Shown here piece after piece: positions 49,852 through 58,061 of a stretch of 64,000 bases of DNA. The DNA is from Arthrobacter sp. 18067 (lineage in GTDB: Bacteria; Actinomycetota; Actinomycetes; Actinomycetales; Micrococcaceae). The notes beneath the pieces are model-generated. The model did no database searches, had not been told where the DNA came from, and saw only the letters and a program-made list of their open reading frames with translations. How positions within the stretch are numbered: the first letter of the stretch is position 1; each line of letters starts with the position of its first letter. A program made the position numbers and the translations under genes. The stretch lies in the NCBI RefSeq assembly GCF_902706295.1, contig NZ_CACSJJ010000015.1, forward strand, positions 62,001 through 126,000, in the 5' to 3' direction.

Positions 49852-49924
49852 TTCGTATGCGGAACAATCAAGGCATCAGAACCGCAAACACGGAACTACA
49901 CTCATTCCATGCCGCAAATACGAA
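49852..49924. promoter_or_regulatory. Three related elements in the molybdate operon promoter
   Basis: CCGCATACGAA (minus strand, 49852-49862), CCGCAAACACGGAA (49882-49895) and CCGCAAATACGAA (49912-49924) share the core CCGCA(A)AYACG. The second lies in the promoter spacer and the third covers codons 2-6 of the regulator gene. They are candidate operators for that HTH-TOBE protein. Confidence 0.38.
49897..49902 (+). promoter_or_regulatory. -10 box of a probable leaderless promoter (molybdate operon)
   Basis: TACACT ends 6 nt before the ATG at 49909; no ribosome site is present. Confidence 0.48.
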
Positions 49925-50319
49925 TTTCCGAGGCCGCCCGCTTCCTAGGCGTCAGCGACGACACCGTGAGGCGTTGGACGGAAAACGGAACGCTGACCGC
50001 GCAGAAGGACGGAGCAGGCCGCCTTGCAGTGGACGGGTTGGAACTGGCCACGCTGGCCAGGGATCAGTCCCACCTCCCTGACGATCCCTCGCGATCGGGA
50101 AGTTCGGCGCGGAACCGCTTCGTCGGCCTGGTCACAGGAATTACCACGGACAAGGTCATGGCCCAAGTAGAGCTTCAGTGTGGTCCGTTCCGGGTGGTGT
50201 CGCTCATGAGCAGCGAAGCCGTCCGGGAACTCGGGCTGGAGCTCGGATCAGTCGCCACCGCCGTGGTCAAGGCCACCACCGTCATTATCGAAACTCCGCA
50301 AGGAAAGAGCATCATATGA
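49909..50319 (+). CDS. HTH-TOBE molybdate-responsive regulator
   Basis: A 136-residue protein with an excisionase/MerR-like HTH (about 3-50: RISEAARFLGVSDDTVRRWT, NGTLTAQKDGAGRLAVDG) and a C-terminal TOBE (MOP-like) oxyanion-binding domain (about 69-132: RNRFVGLVTGITTDKVMAQV, AVVKATTVIIETPQG). It should bind molybdate or tungstate and regulate the modABC genes that follow. Unlike classical ModE it has one TOBE unit and a different HTH. Its stop overlaps the modA start by 4 bp. Confidence 0.88.
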   Translation: MPQIRISEAARFLGVSDDTVRRWTENGTLTAQKDGAGRLAVDGLELATLARDQSHLPDDPSRSGSSARNRFVGLVTGITTDKVMAQVELQCGPFRVVSLMSSEAVRELGLELGSVATAVVKATTVIIETPQGKSII

Positions 50320-51122
50320 GGACCCTCCACCTGAAGAAGAGCATCGTGGCCACGTCGGTTGCGGTGGGATTGGCCGGCGCGCTCGCGGCCTGCGGCACCT
50401 CGGCCCCCTCCGCAACGCCATCGAGCACCAGCAGCACGTCTACGTTGAGCGGGACGGTGACCGTCTTTGCGGCGGCTTCCCTCAAGGCCACCTTCACTCA
50501 ACTGGCCAAGGATTTCGAAGCCAAGAACCCCGGCACCAAGGTAACCCTGAGCTTCGCCGGCTCCTCTGACCTGGTCACGCAGATCAGCCAGGGTGCTCCT
50601 GCCGATGTCTTCGCTTCCGCTGACACCAAAAACATGACAAAGCTGGCCGACGCCAAACTGCTGGACGGTGCCGCTACGAACTTCGCCACCAACTTCCTGG
50701 AGATCGCAGTCCCGCCCAGCAACCCGGCGTCGATCGCTTCCTTCGCAGACCTCGCCAAGCCCGGCGTCAAAGTAGTCACCTGCGCCAGCCAGGTTCCCTG
50801 CGGCGCGGCAACAGACACGGTCGAGAAGGCCGCCGGCATCACGTTGAGCCCCGTCAGCGAGGAATCCTCGGTGACCGATGTCCTCGGCAAAGTCACCTCG
50901 GGTGAGGCCGATGCCGGTCTGGTCTACGTCACGGACGTGAAGGGCGCGGGTGGCAAGGTCAAGGGTGTGCCCTTCCCGGAGTCGGACAAGGCAGTCAATA
51001 CGTATCCGATCGCCACGGTAAGCTCCAGCCAGAACAAGGAACTGGCGGCGGCCTTCATCGCCGCGGTCACCAGTGAAGCAGGCAAGAAGGTTCTGAGCGA
51101 CGCCGGTTTTGGCGCGCCGTAA
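50316..51122 (+). CDS. modA: Molybdate ABC transporter substrate-binding lipoprotein
   Basis: A 268-residue lipoprotein with lipobox LAAC (Cys26) and a Ser/Thr-rich linker. The ModA signature segments are VTVFAAASLKATFTQLAKDF, LSFAGSSDLVTQISQGAPAD and VFASADTKNM; VSEESSVTDVLGKVTSGEAD and AGLVYVTDV are in the second lobe. It binds molybdate or tungstate outside the membrane. The ATG overlaps the regulator stop (ATGA). It is followed 38 bp later by modB. Confidence 0.95.
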   Translation: MRTLHLKKSIVATSVAVGLAGALAACGTSAPSATPSSTSSTSTLSGTVTVFAAASLKATFTQLAKDFEAKNPGTKVTLSFAGSSDLVTQISQGAPADVFASADTKNMTKLADAKLLDGAATNFATNFLEIAVPPSNPASIASFADLAKPGVKVVTCASQVPCGAATDTVEKAAGITLSPVSEESSVTDVLGKVTSGEADAGLVYVTDVKGAGGKVKGVPFPESDKAVNTYPIATVSSSQNKELAAAFIAAVTSEAGKKVLSDAGFGAP

Positions 51123-51160
51123 CCTGGCCGCGCCACTGAACGCACAGCTGTAAGGGGAAC

Positions 51161-51973
51161 ATGAAGAGCGCCACCGGCTATCAAGGCATCCCGCGTTGGA
51201 TCTATGCCATTGCAGCCGTGGGCGGACTCCTGGTGGTTCTCCCGTTGGCAGCAATGCTTGCCAAAGTGAACTGGCCGCAGTTCATCCCGCTCGTCACGTC
51301 CGAATCCTCACTGGCCGCCCTGGGATTGAGCTTGCGGACCTCGGCGGCCAGTACGGTCCTGTGCATTGTGCTGGGAGTTCCTTTGGCGCTGGTGCTGGCC
51401 CGCGGCGAGTTTCCCGGGCAGAGGCTCCTCCGCTCCTTCGTGCTGTTGCCGCTGGTGCTGCCACCCGTCGTCGGAGGTATCGCGCTCCTGTACACGTTTG
51501 GGCGGCAGGGCCTCCTGGGGAAGTCCCTGGAGGTAGCGGGCATCCAGATCGCGTTTTCCACCACCGCAGTGGTGTTGGCCCAAACGTTCGTGGCCTTGCC
51601 GTTCCTGGTGGTCAGCTTGGAGGGCGCCCTGCGATCGGCCGGAAACAGATTTGAGGCCGTCGCGGCGACCCTCGGGGCCCGACCCACCACCGTCCTTCGC
51701 CGCGTCACGCTTCCCCTGGTCCTGCCGGGGCTGGCGTCGGGGGCTGTGTTGTCGTTCGCGCGCAGCCTGGGGGAGTTCGGTGCGACGCTGACGTTTGCCG
51801 GAAGCCTTGAAGGCGTGACGCGCACGCTGCCGCTGGAGATTTATCTTCAACGGGAGACCGACGCCGACGCTGCGGTCGCGCTGTCCCTGGTCCTGGTGGC
51901 TGTCGCGGTGGCCGTGGTGGGGCTCAGTTATGGTCGCCGGCGCAGCAGCACGCCTTCGGAGGTCCAAGCATGA
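51161..51973 (+). CDS. modB: Molybdate ABC transporter permease
   Basis: A 270-residue membrane protein with about six transmembrane segments. The ATPase-contact (EAA) loop is FEAVAATLGARPTTVLRRVT, and FVALPFLVVSLEGALRS and SLGEFGATLTFAGS are typical of ModB. The ATG follows AAGGGGAAC. It overlaps modC by 4 bp. Confidence 0.94.
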   Translation: MKSATGYQGIPRWIYAIAAVGGLLVVLPLAAMLAKVNWPQFIPLVTSESSLAALGLSLRTSAASTVLCIVLGVPLALVLARGEFPGQRLLRSFVLLPLVLPPVVGGIALLYTFGRQGLLGKSLEVAGIQIAFSTTAVVLAQTFVALPFLVVSLEGALRSAGNRFEAVAATLGARPTTVLRRVTLPLVLPGLASGAVLSFARSLGEFGATLTFAGSLEGVTRTLPLEIYLQRETDADAAVALSLVLVAVAVAVVGLSYGRRRSSTPSEVQA

Positions 51974-53037
51974 GCTTCGAACTGCAAGCCAGCCTCCGCG
52001 CCAGGAACTTCGATATGTCCCTCAGCCTCGGCGATGGCGAAACCGTGGCCATCCTCGGTCCCAACGGCGCTGGCAAGTCCACTCTGCTGGGGGTGATCTC
52101 GGGACTGCTGCGCCCGGACTCCGGTGCGGCGAACATCGGTGGCCGCCACCTCTTCAACCTCGACGCCGGTACTCGCCATTGGAGCCCGCCCCACCTGCGG
52201 GGGACGGCGCTGCTGGCCCAGGAGGCGCTGCTGTTTCCGCACCTGAACGCCCTTGACAACGTGGCGTTCGGTCCGCGGAGTGCCGGTGCTTCCAAAACGG
52301 CGGCACGGGAATCCGCAAAGCTATGGCTGGCGGAGGTTGATGCCGCGAACTTGGCCAACCGAAAACCCGCGCAACTGTCCGGCGGGCAGGCTCAACGTGT
52401 GGCAGTGGCCCGCGCTTTGGCCGCCGAGCCCGAGCTCCTCCTTCTCGATGAGCCCATGGCCGCCCTCGACATCCATGCGGCACCGTTGCTTCGCCGCGTG
52501 CTCAAACGCGTCTTGAAGGATCGGAAGGCCATCATCGTCACCCACGATGTCCTGGATGCCTACATGCTGGCCGACCGCGTCATCGTCGTGGAAAAGGGCC
52601 GCATCGCCGAGGAAGGCCCCACCCGTCAGGTCCTTGAACGGCCCAGGAGCCACTTCGCCGCCGGACTTGCGGGGCTGAACCTCGTCACCGGCACCATCTC
52701 CGAGGAGGGAATCACGACGCCGGATGGCCGGGTTTTCGCCGGCCAGCACGATCCCGGCTGGCCACCCCTGCCCGGACAGGCAGGCGTTGCCGCGTTCCCG
52801 CCGTCGAGCGTTTCCGTCTTCCTGGGCGATGTCCACGGCAGCCCCCGCAATTCCTTTGCCGTCACCATCACGGACCTTGAGCCGCATGGGGACCAGATCC
52901 GGGTCCGTGCCGGAGGGCCGTCCCAAGCCCTGTCCGCCGACATCACCCCCGCGGCATCCGCCGACCTGGGACTTGTCCCGGGCATGGAGGTGCGATTCGT
53001 GGTCAAATCAGCGCTGGTATCGGTCTATCCGGCCTGA
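51970..53037 (+). CDS. modC: Molybdate ABC transporter ATP-binding protein
   Basis: A 355-residue ATPase: Walker A GPNGAGKST, signature LSGGQAQRVA, Walker B LLLLDEPMAALD and switch His in IVTHDVLDA. The C-terminal region from about 285 is a TOBE domain (GSPRNSFAVTITDLEPHGDQ, PGMEVRFVVKSALVSVYP) that can sense molybdate and inhibit transport. The ATGA junction shows coupling to modB. It is the last gene of the operon and converges with the PPOX-fold gene. Confidence 0.94.
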   Translation: MSFELQASLRARNFDMSLSLGDGETVAILGPNGAGKSTLLGVISGLLRPDSGAANIGGRHLFNLDAGTRHWSPPHLRGTALLAQEALLFPHLNALDNVAFGPRSAGASKTAARESAKLWLAEVDAANLANRKPAQLSGGQAQRVAVARALAAEPELLLLDEPMAALDIHAAPLLRRVLKRVLKDRKAIIVTHDVLDAYMLADRVIVVEKGRIAEEGPTRQVLERPRSHFAAGLAGLNLVTGTISEEGITTPDGRVFAGQHDPGWPPLPGQAGVAAFPPSSVSVFLGDVHGSPRNSFAVTITDLEPHGDQIRVRAGGPSQALSADITPAASADLGLVPGMEVRFVVKSALVSVYPA

Positions 53038-53043
53038 GCCGGT

Positions 53044-53661
53044 CTACTCCCGATACATCTTCTCCGCGTAGGACGGTCCGTAATAGGTCTCCAGCTCTTC
53101 CAGCGGAGTTTCTGGCTGCGTGTAGGCCTGTGAAAGCACCGCGATGCTCGGCAGGCCGCCCGTCTCCCAGGTCTCGGGTTGCCAGAGTCCGCTGCGCATG
53201 AAGGCCTTGCCGCAGTGCGTGAACACTTCCTCCACTGCGACAACGACGGCGGCGCGGGGCCGGTGGCCCTTGACCACCATCAGGTCGAAGAAGTCGGCGT
53301 CGCGGACAATTTGCGCGGTCCCGTTGATCCGCAGGGTATCCGTGCGGCCCGGAACCACGGAGAGGATGCCTACGTTGGGGTTCTCCAGGATGTTGTGGAA
53401 GCCGAACGCGAGCTTGTTGCCAGGGCGTTCCGGGATGGCGATGGTGTGGTCATCCAGAGCCAGGATGAAACCGGCCGGGTCACCCTTAGGTGAGGCGTCA
53501 ACGCTACCCTGCGCGTCCGTCGTCGAGATCACGCAGAAGGGGCTGGCGGCCAGCCATTGCCTGTCGAAATCGCTGAGCGAGGTTCGCACCTTCCGGCGCA
53601 CGCGCTCAAGCGGCAGTCCGATCAGTTCTTCGAGTTCGTCAGCACTTGAAATGGCGTCCAT
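53044..53661 (-). CDS. PPOX-family FMN-binding protein (MSMEG_1061-like)
   Basis: A 205-residue split-barrel flavin protein. Conserved stretches are WLAASPFCVISTTDAQGSVD, ASPKGDPAGFILALDDHTIA, IPERPGNKLAFGFHNILENP+NVG and the C-terminal HCGKAFMRSGLWQPETW, which matches the MSMEG_1061 branch of the pyridoxamine-phosphate-oxidase-like proteins. These bind FMN or F420 and reduce or oxidise small molecules. A TAGGCT box 6 nt before the ATG suggests a leaderless mRNA. Confidence 0.85.
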   Translation of the reverse strand: MDAISSADELEELIGLPLERVRRKVRTSLSDFDRQWLAASPFCVISTTDAQGSVDASPKGDPAGFILALDDHTIAIPERPGNKLAFGFHNILENPNVGILSVVPGRTDTLRINGTAQIVRDADFFDLMVVKGHRPRAAVVVAVEEVFTHCGKAFMRSGLWQPETWETGGLPSIAVLSQAYTQPETPLEELETYYGPSYAEKMYRE

Positions 53662-53667
53662 GCCCCC

Positions 53668-53673
53668 AGCCTA
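53668..53673 (-). promoter_or_regulatory. -10 box of a probable leaderless promoter (PPOX gene)
   Basis: TAGGCT on the minus strand ends 6 nt before the ATG at 53661. Confidence 0.5.
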
Positions 53674-53745
53674 AGCTGCGTGCCAAGCCGGCGACTCTGG
53701 ACACCGGTTTCGCCGTGGGCAAACATGGACACAATGGGCCAAAAA

Positions 53746-53776
53746 TCAAAGTTGAGCGTAGTAGACTCAACTTTGA
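53746..53776. promoter_or_regulatory. HAIR element (HspR operator) upstream of clpB
   Basis: GTTGAGC-N7-ACTCAAC (53751-53771) matches the HAIR consensus CTTGAGT-N7-ACTCAAG, within longer 11-nt arms TCAAAGTTGAG and CTCAACTTTGA. In actinobacteria HspR binds such sites and represses the dnaK and clpB operons until heat shock. It ends 35 bp before the clpB start. Confidence 0.85.
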
Positions 53777-53810
53777 AAGTATTGGTTCCACTCCAGAAAG
53801 GGAGCACTCT

Positions 53811-56468
53811 TTGGACGTCAAATTCACCACCAAAAGCCAGGAGGCCCTTTCTGCGGCCGCCATGAACGCCTCAACTGCCGGCAACCCGCAGCTTGAACCG
53901 GCACACCTCTTGAAAGCCCTCATGGACCAGCGTGACGGCGTCGCGGTGGCCCTGCTGCGTGCCACGGGTGCCGATCCGGATGCCGTGAGCGTGCAGGCCA
54001 GTTCGGCCATCAAGGCGCTGCCGTCTTCCTCGGGCAGTTCGGTCCAGCAGGCACAGCTCTCCCGCCAGTCCATGCAGGCCATCCAGGCCGCCCAAAACGA
54101 GGCCGACAAGCTCGGCGACTCCTTCGTGTCCACCGAGCACCTGTTGTTGGGTCTCTCGGCCGGAAGTGACGCCGTCGGCAAATTAATGCGCGACGCCGGT
54201 GCCTCCCATGAGGCGCTGCTCGCCGCCCTGCCGGGTGTCCGCGGGGACAGGAACGTCAACTCGCCTGACCCGGAAAACACCTTCCAGGCGTTGGAGAAGT
54301 TCGGTACGGACCTCACTGCTGTTGCCAGGTCCGGCAAGCTGGACCCGGTCATTGGCCGTGACAGTGAGATCCGCCGCGTGGTCCAGGTCCTGAGTCGTCG
54401 CACCAAGAACAACCCTGTTCTGATCGGCGAGCCCGGCGTCGGCAAGACCGCCGTGGTGGAGGGACTCGCCCAGCGCATGGTGGCTGGTGACGTTCCGGAG
54501 AGCCTGCGCGGCAAGACGCTGATTGCCCTGGACCTCGCCTCCATGGTGGCCGGCGCCAAGTACCGCGGCGAGTTCGAAGAACGCCTGAAGGCCGTGCTGG
54601 AGGAAATCAAGAACTCCAACGGCCAAATCGTCACGTTCATCGACGAGATCCACACGGTAGTGGGTGCCGGCGCAACGGGGGACAGTGCGATGGATGCCGG
54701 CAACATGCTCAAGCCCATGCTGGCCCGCGGCGAGCTGCGCCTCATCGGCGCCACCACCTTGGACGAGTACCGCGAGAACATCGAGAAGGACCCTGCCCTG
54801 GAGCGCCGCTTCCAGCAGGTCTACGTCGGCGAACCCAGTGTCGAGGACACCATCGGCATTCTTCGTGGTTTGAAGGAGCGCTACGAGGCACACCACAAGG
54901 TGGCCATCGCCGACTCCGCCCTTGTGGCCGCGGCGACTCTGTCCAACCGCTACATCTCGGGCCGGCAGTTGCCGGACAAGGCCATCGACCTCGTGGATGA
55001 GGCTGCGTCCCGGCTCCGCATGGAGATCGATTCCGCGCCGGAGGAGATCGACCAGCTTCGCCGCGCCGTCGACCGTTTGACCATGGAAGAGCTGGCTCTC
55101 CAGGGCGAGACCGATCCAGCGTCAGTGGAACGCCTGGCTGCCCTGCGCGCGGACAAGGCCGACAAAAACGAAGAACTCAGTGCCTTGAACGCGCGCTGGG
55201 AAGCTGAGAAAGCCGGTCTCAACCGCGTCGGTGACCTCAAGGCCAAGATTGATGAACTGCGATCCGCCGCAGACAAGTCCCAGCGCGAAGGCGACCTCGA
55301 GTCGGCGTCGCGGATCCTTTACGGTGAGCTGCCCGCCCTGGAACGGGAGCTGAGTGCCGCTGCCGAGGAGGAGTCCGCCCGGAGCGATTCGAAGCCCGAA
55401 CTCATGGTGGCCGAGGACGTGACTGCTGACGATATCGCCGAGGTCATCTCGGCTTGGACCGGGATCCCCGCGGGGCGAATGCTCCAAGGCGAATCGCAGA
55501 AGCTACTTCACATGGAGGAAGAGCTGGGCAAGCGCTTGATTGGGCAGTCAAAGGCTGTCCAGGCCGTGTCTGACGCCGTGCGTCGCGCCCGTGCCGGGAT
55601 CAGCGACCCCAACCGTCCCACAGGTTCGTTCCTGTTCCTGGGTCCCACCGGCGTTGGAAAGACGGAGCTGGCCAAGGCATTGGCTGACTTCCTCTTCGAC
55701 GATGAACGCGCCATGATCCGGATCGACATGTCCGAGTACAGCGAAAAGCACTCCGTGGCCCGCTTGGTGGGTGCCCCTCCGGGATACGTGGGCTATGAGG
55801 AGGGCGGCCAGCTGACCGAGGCCGTTCGCCGCCGACCGTACTCCGTGGTGCTGCTGGACGAGGTTGAGAAGGCCCACCCTGAGGTCTTCGACATCCTTCT
55901 CCAGGTTCTCGACGATGGACGCCTCACCGACGGCCAGGGCCGCACCGTGGACTTCCGCAACACCATCCTGGTGCTGACCTCCAACTCCGGAAGCCAGTTC
56001 CTTGTTGACCCAACCATGGATGCCAGGGCCAAACGTGAAGCTGTGATGGCTGTGGTGCAGGCATCGTTCAAGCCGGAGTTCTTGAACCGCTTGGACGAGA
56101 TCGTGCTCTTCGACCCGCTGTCCGTAGAGGAACTCGCTCGAATCGTGGAGCTGCATGTGGCTGAACTGAGCAACCGGCTCCGGGATCGCCGCCTGAGCCT
56201 CGAGGTGACCGATGGAGCCCGGGCCTGGTTGGCCATGTCCGGATTCGATCCCGCCTACGGCGCCCGGCCGCTGCGCAGGCTGGTTCAGCGCGAGATCGGT
56301 GATCGCCTGGCCAAGGAGATCCTTGCGGGCGAGATCAGCGATGGCGACACCGTGCTGGTGGATACCGCAGCTGACCTGGACGAGCTCACCATTGACGGCC
56401 TGGAAGCACTGGCGGGTCCCGACGGCGGTATGCCGGTGGGTGCCGGGCTCACGGTCCACAGGAAATAG
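53811..56468 (+). CDS. clpB: ATP-dependent disaggregase ClpB
   Basis: An 885-residue Hsp100 chaperone. Order: Clp_N repeats (about 1-150), NBD1 with Walker A GEPGVGKTA (about 206), middle coiled-coil domain (about 405-525: LTMEELALQGETDPASVERL), NBD2 with Walker A GPTGVGKTE (about 610), pore loop YVGYEEGGQLTEAV and C-terminal domain (GFDPAYGARPLRRLVQREIG). It rescues aggregated proteins with DnaK. The TTG at 53811 follows AGAAAGGGAG and gives the usual start LDVKFTTKSQEAL; upstream in-frame codons would cover the HAIR operator. Heat control by HspR is expected. Confidence 0.96.
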   Translation: MDVKFTTKSQEALSAAAMNASTAGNPQLEPAHLLKALMDQRDGVAVALLRATGADPDAVSVQASSAIKALPSSSGSSVQQAQLSRQSMQAIQAAQNEADKLGDSFVSTEHLLLGLSAGSDAVGKLMRDAGASHEALLAALPGVRGDRNVNSPDPENTFQALEKFGTDLTAVARSGKLDPVIGRDSEIRRVVQVLSRRTKNNPVLIGEPGVGKTAVVEGLAQRMVAGDVPESLRGKTLIALDLASMVAGAKYRGEFEERLKAVLEEIKNSNGQIVTFIDEIHTVVGAGATGDSAMDAGNMLKPMLARGELRLIGATTLDEYRENIEKDPALERRFQQVYVGEPSVEDTIGILRGLKERYEAHHKVAIADSALVAAATLSNRYISGRQLPDKAIDLVDEAASRLRMEIDSAPEEIDQLRRAVDRLTMEELALQGETDPASVERLAALRADKADKNEELSALNARWEAEKAGLNRVGDLKAKIDELRSAADKSQREGDLESASRILYGELPALERELSAAAEEESARSDSKPELMVAEDVTADDIAEVISAWTGIPAGRMLQGESQKLLHMEEELGKRLIGQSKAVQAVSDAVRRARAGISDPNRPTGSFLFLGPTGVGKTELAKALADFLFDDERAMIRIDMSEYSEKHSVARLVGAPPGYVGYEEGGQLTEAVRRRPYSVVLLDEVEKAHPEVFDILLQVLDDGRLTDGQGRTVDFRNTILVLTSNSGSQFLVDPTMDARAKREAVMAVVQASFKPEFLNRLDEIVLFDPLSVEELARIVELHVAELSNRLRDRRLSLEVTDGARAWLAMSGFDPAYGARPLRRLVQREIGDRLAKEILAGEISDGDTVLVDTAADLDELTIDGLEALAGPDGGMPVGAGLTVHRK

Positions 56469-56482
56469 CTTTGGTTGGTGGG

Positions 56483-57310
56483 CTACTTCTGGAGGAGATC
56501 TTCCTTGATGGTGTTCCCTGAATCCACCACGACGAAGCAATCAACGCGGCGGTCGCCACGATCCCAGCTGGTGGTGCTCGGGTAAACGTTCTGTTGAAGC
56601 AGCACGTAGTTGTCGGCTGCCGCGTTGAGCTTTGCCACTGAGGCCTTGCACACCTCGCGTCCCTTGTCCCGCAGGGCATTCGTTCCCGGGAACGAATCGT
56701 CCCCCGGGTACAGGTGCACTCCAATGAGCTGGGCCGAGTGTTCGGTATCGCAGGCGACGGCCCGTGCTTCGCTGGCATTGGGGTCAAAGTCGGCGAAGCA
56801 GTCGCCCACTTGGAAGTCTTTGGAATTCGCATCCCGGGGGAGTGGGCCCGGGGTAGCCGTGGCGCTCGGGGTAGTGACAGTGGCTTCGGGGCGGGTTCCC
56901 AGCAGATTGAGCAATACCCAGATCACCACGCCAATGAGGACCAGCACGCCCACCACAATGCCGCCGATGACCAAGCGCTGGCGCTTGACCGGATCGCCGT
57001 TGGGTTCCGGGGGCAACTCCTGGCCGGGATATGGCTGCTGGCCCTGTTGCCCTGGATAAGCGCTGGGGTAAGAGGGCGCCTGCGCTTCTGTGGGTGGCAG
57101 GGCAGGATCTGGCTGTGCCACGGGGTCCGGCACAAAGTCAGGGTCAAGATCGGGCGCAGGATCCGGTTGGAGGCCCGAAGGCGGCGCCCACGGAGCCGCC
57201 GGCGGTTGCTCACCAGCTGCACGCGGTGGAGTTTTGGGCGCGGGAGGTGTCTTGTCCTCGTCTTGATCGCGTGGTGAACCATCGCGTGGTGGAGTGTTGT
57301 CCTGGCTCAT
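56483..57310 (-). CDS. Septum-formation family membrane protein
   Basis: A 275-residue protein. The first 110 residues are cytosolic and disordered (Pro/Asp/Gln-rich, PAPDLDPDFVPDPVAQPDPA). One transmembrane helix lies at about 114-137 (LVIGGIVVGVLVLIGVVIWV). The external domain (about 165-275: FQVGDCFADFDPNASEARAV, CDTEHSAQLIGVH, VDCFVVVDSG) matches the Septum_form family with its Cys pairs. Such proteins are linked to cell division in actinobacteria. It converges with clpB across 14 bp. Confidence 0.82.
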   Translation of the reverse strand: MSQDNTPPRDGSPRDQDEDKTPPAPKTPPRAAGEQPPAAPWAPPSGLQPDPAPDLDPDFVPDPVAQPDPALPPTEAQAPSYPSAYPGQQGQQPYPGQELPPEPNGDPVKRQRLVIGGIVVGVLVLIGVVIWVLLNLLGTRPEATVTTPSATATPGPLPRDANSKDFQVGDCFADFDPNASEARAVACDTEHSAQLIGVHLYPGDDSFPGTNALRDKGREVCKASVAKLNAAADNYVLLQQNVYPSTTSWDRGDRRVDCFVVVDSGNTIKEDLLQK

Positions 57311-57552
57311 TTCCGGGGTGTGCCTTCCTGCTGTGACGCCGCATTGAGGCAGACTCTACCCAATTTTCGGGCCTCTGGGAGGTGTTCGGGCTTGGTTTTG
57401 GCAGGAGCCGGCCCCGACGCGGGCCTGTGGTGGCGCGCAGGCACTCCCGAAAGCATGTAATCTAGACATACGACAAATTGACCAAACATTCCGGGGCCTC
57501 ACCGATAGCCAAGGTGACCACCTCCGGTCCAAGTACAAAAGGGGGTCACGCC

Positions 57553-57777
57553 ATGGGGCGCGGCCGTCAAAAGGCAAAAGCTACCAAGCAGGCTCGGGAC
57601 ATTAAGTACTACTCCCCGAACACTGACTATTCGGCACTTGAGCGGGAGCTCACGGGTCCGTCCAGTCGTGTAAAGAGCCACTTCCCCGAAGATCCCCCGG
57701 AGCCGGACTATTCGGCCTACGAGGACAAGTACGCGGAAGACGATGACGACGAGGTTGACACCCGCCGAATCGGATAG
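57553..57777 (+). CDS. DUF3073 family small protein
   Basis: A 74-residue protein restricted to actinobacteria. The conserved start is MGRGRQKAKATKQARDIKYY and SPNTDYSALERELTG; the C-terminus is acidic (DKYAEDDDDEVDTRRIG). The ATG is preceded by AAAAGGGGG, and the conserved family start coincides with it. A probable -10 (TAATCT or TAGACA) lies near 57459-57469. Function is unknown; it is strongly conserved in the phylum. Confidence 0.9.
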   Translation: MGRGRQKAKATKQARDIKYYSPNTDYSALERELTGPSSRVKSHFPEDPPEPDYSAYEDKYAEDDDDEVDTRRIG

Positions 57778-57869
57778 CTGTCGCAACAATCAGGTGCCGT
57801 AGGCACTGAGTTGCGGACCGCCGTCGTACTTCAAGGTCATCGCGCATTTTCGGATGCCGTTTATCTTTG

Positions 57870-57923
57870 AAAAGGGCCCTCAGGGCACGTCATTCATTGG
57901 CGTACCCTGAGGGCCCTTTTTTG
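57870..57923. terminator. Strong rho-independent terminator
   Basis: AAAAGGGCCCTCAGGG pairs perfectly with CCCTGAGGGCCCTTTT around a 19-nt loop, followed by TTTGTTT. It lies 93 bp after the DUF3073 gene and isolates it from the amidohydrolase operon. Confidence 0.9.
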
Positions 57924-57932
57924 TTTCGTAAC

Positions 57933-57944
57933 TTGGTATACCAA
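57933..57944. promoter_or_regulatory. Perfect 12-bp palindrome TTGGTATACCAA, GntR-type operator
   Basis: TTGGTATACCAA lies about 118 bp before the amidohydrolase ATG. Its GTATAC core is the form bound by FCD-class GntR regulators. No regulator gene adjoins it here, so the partner is elsewhere. Confidence 0.5.
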
Positions 57945-58061
57945 ACTGGAAAAACCATTGCGCCCCGGAAGCCGTGGGGTTACAGTCTCCTCAGGATATC
58001 GACTATTTGTGACGGTCATGAAGAACGCGATATATAAGGCTGCGGCCGGCAGGAGGCACAG

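Noticed and set aside
49852..49924. Classical ModE box or molybdenum cofactor riboswitch
   Set aside because: The sequence lacks the ModE dyad and the multi-helix riboswitch core; only the three short related elements are seen.
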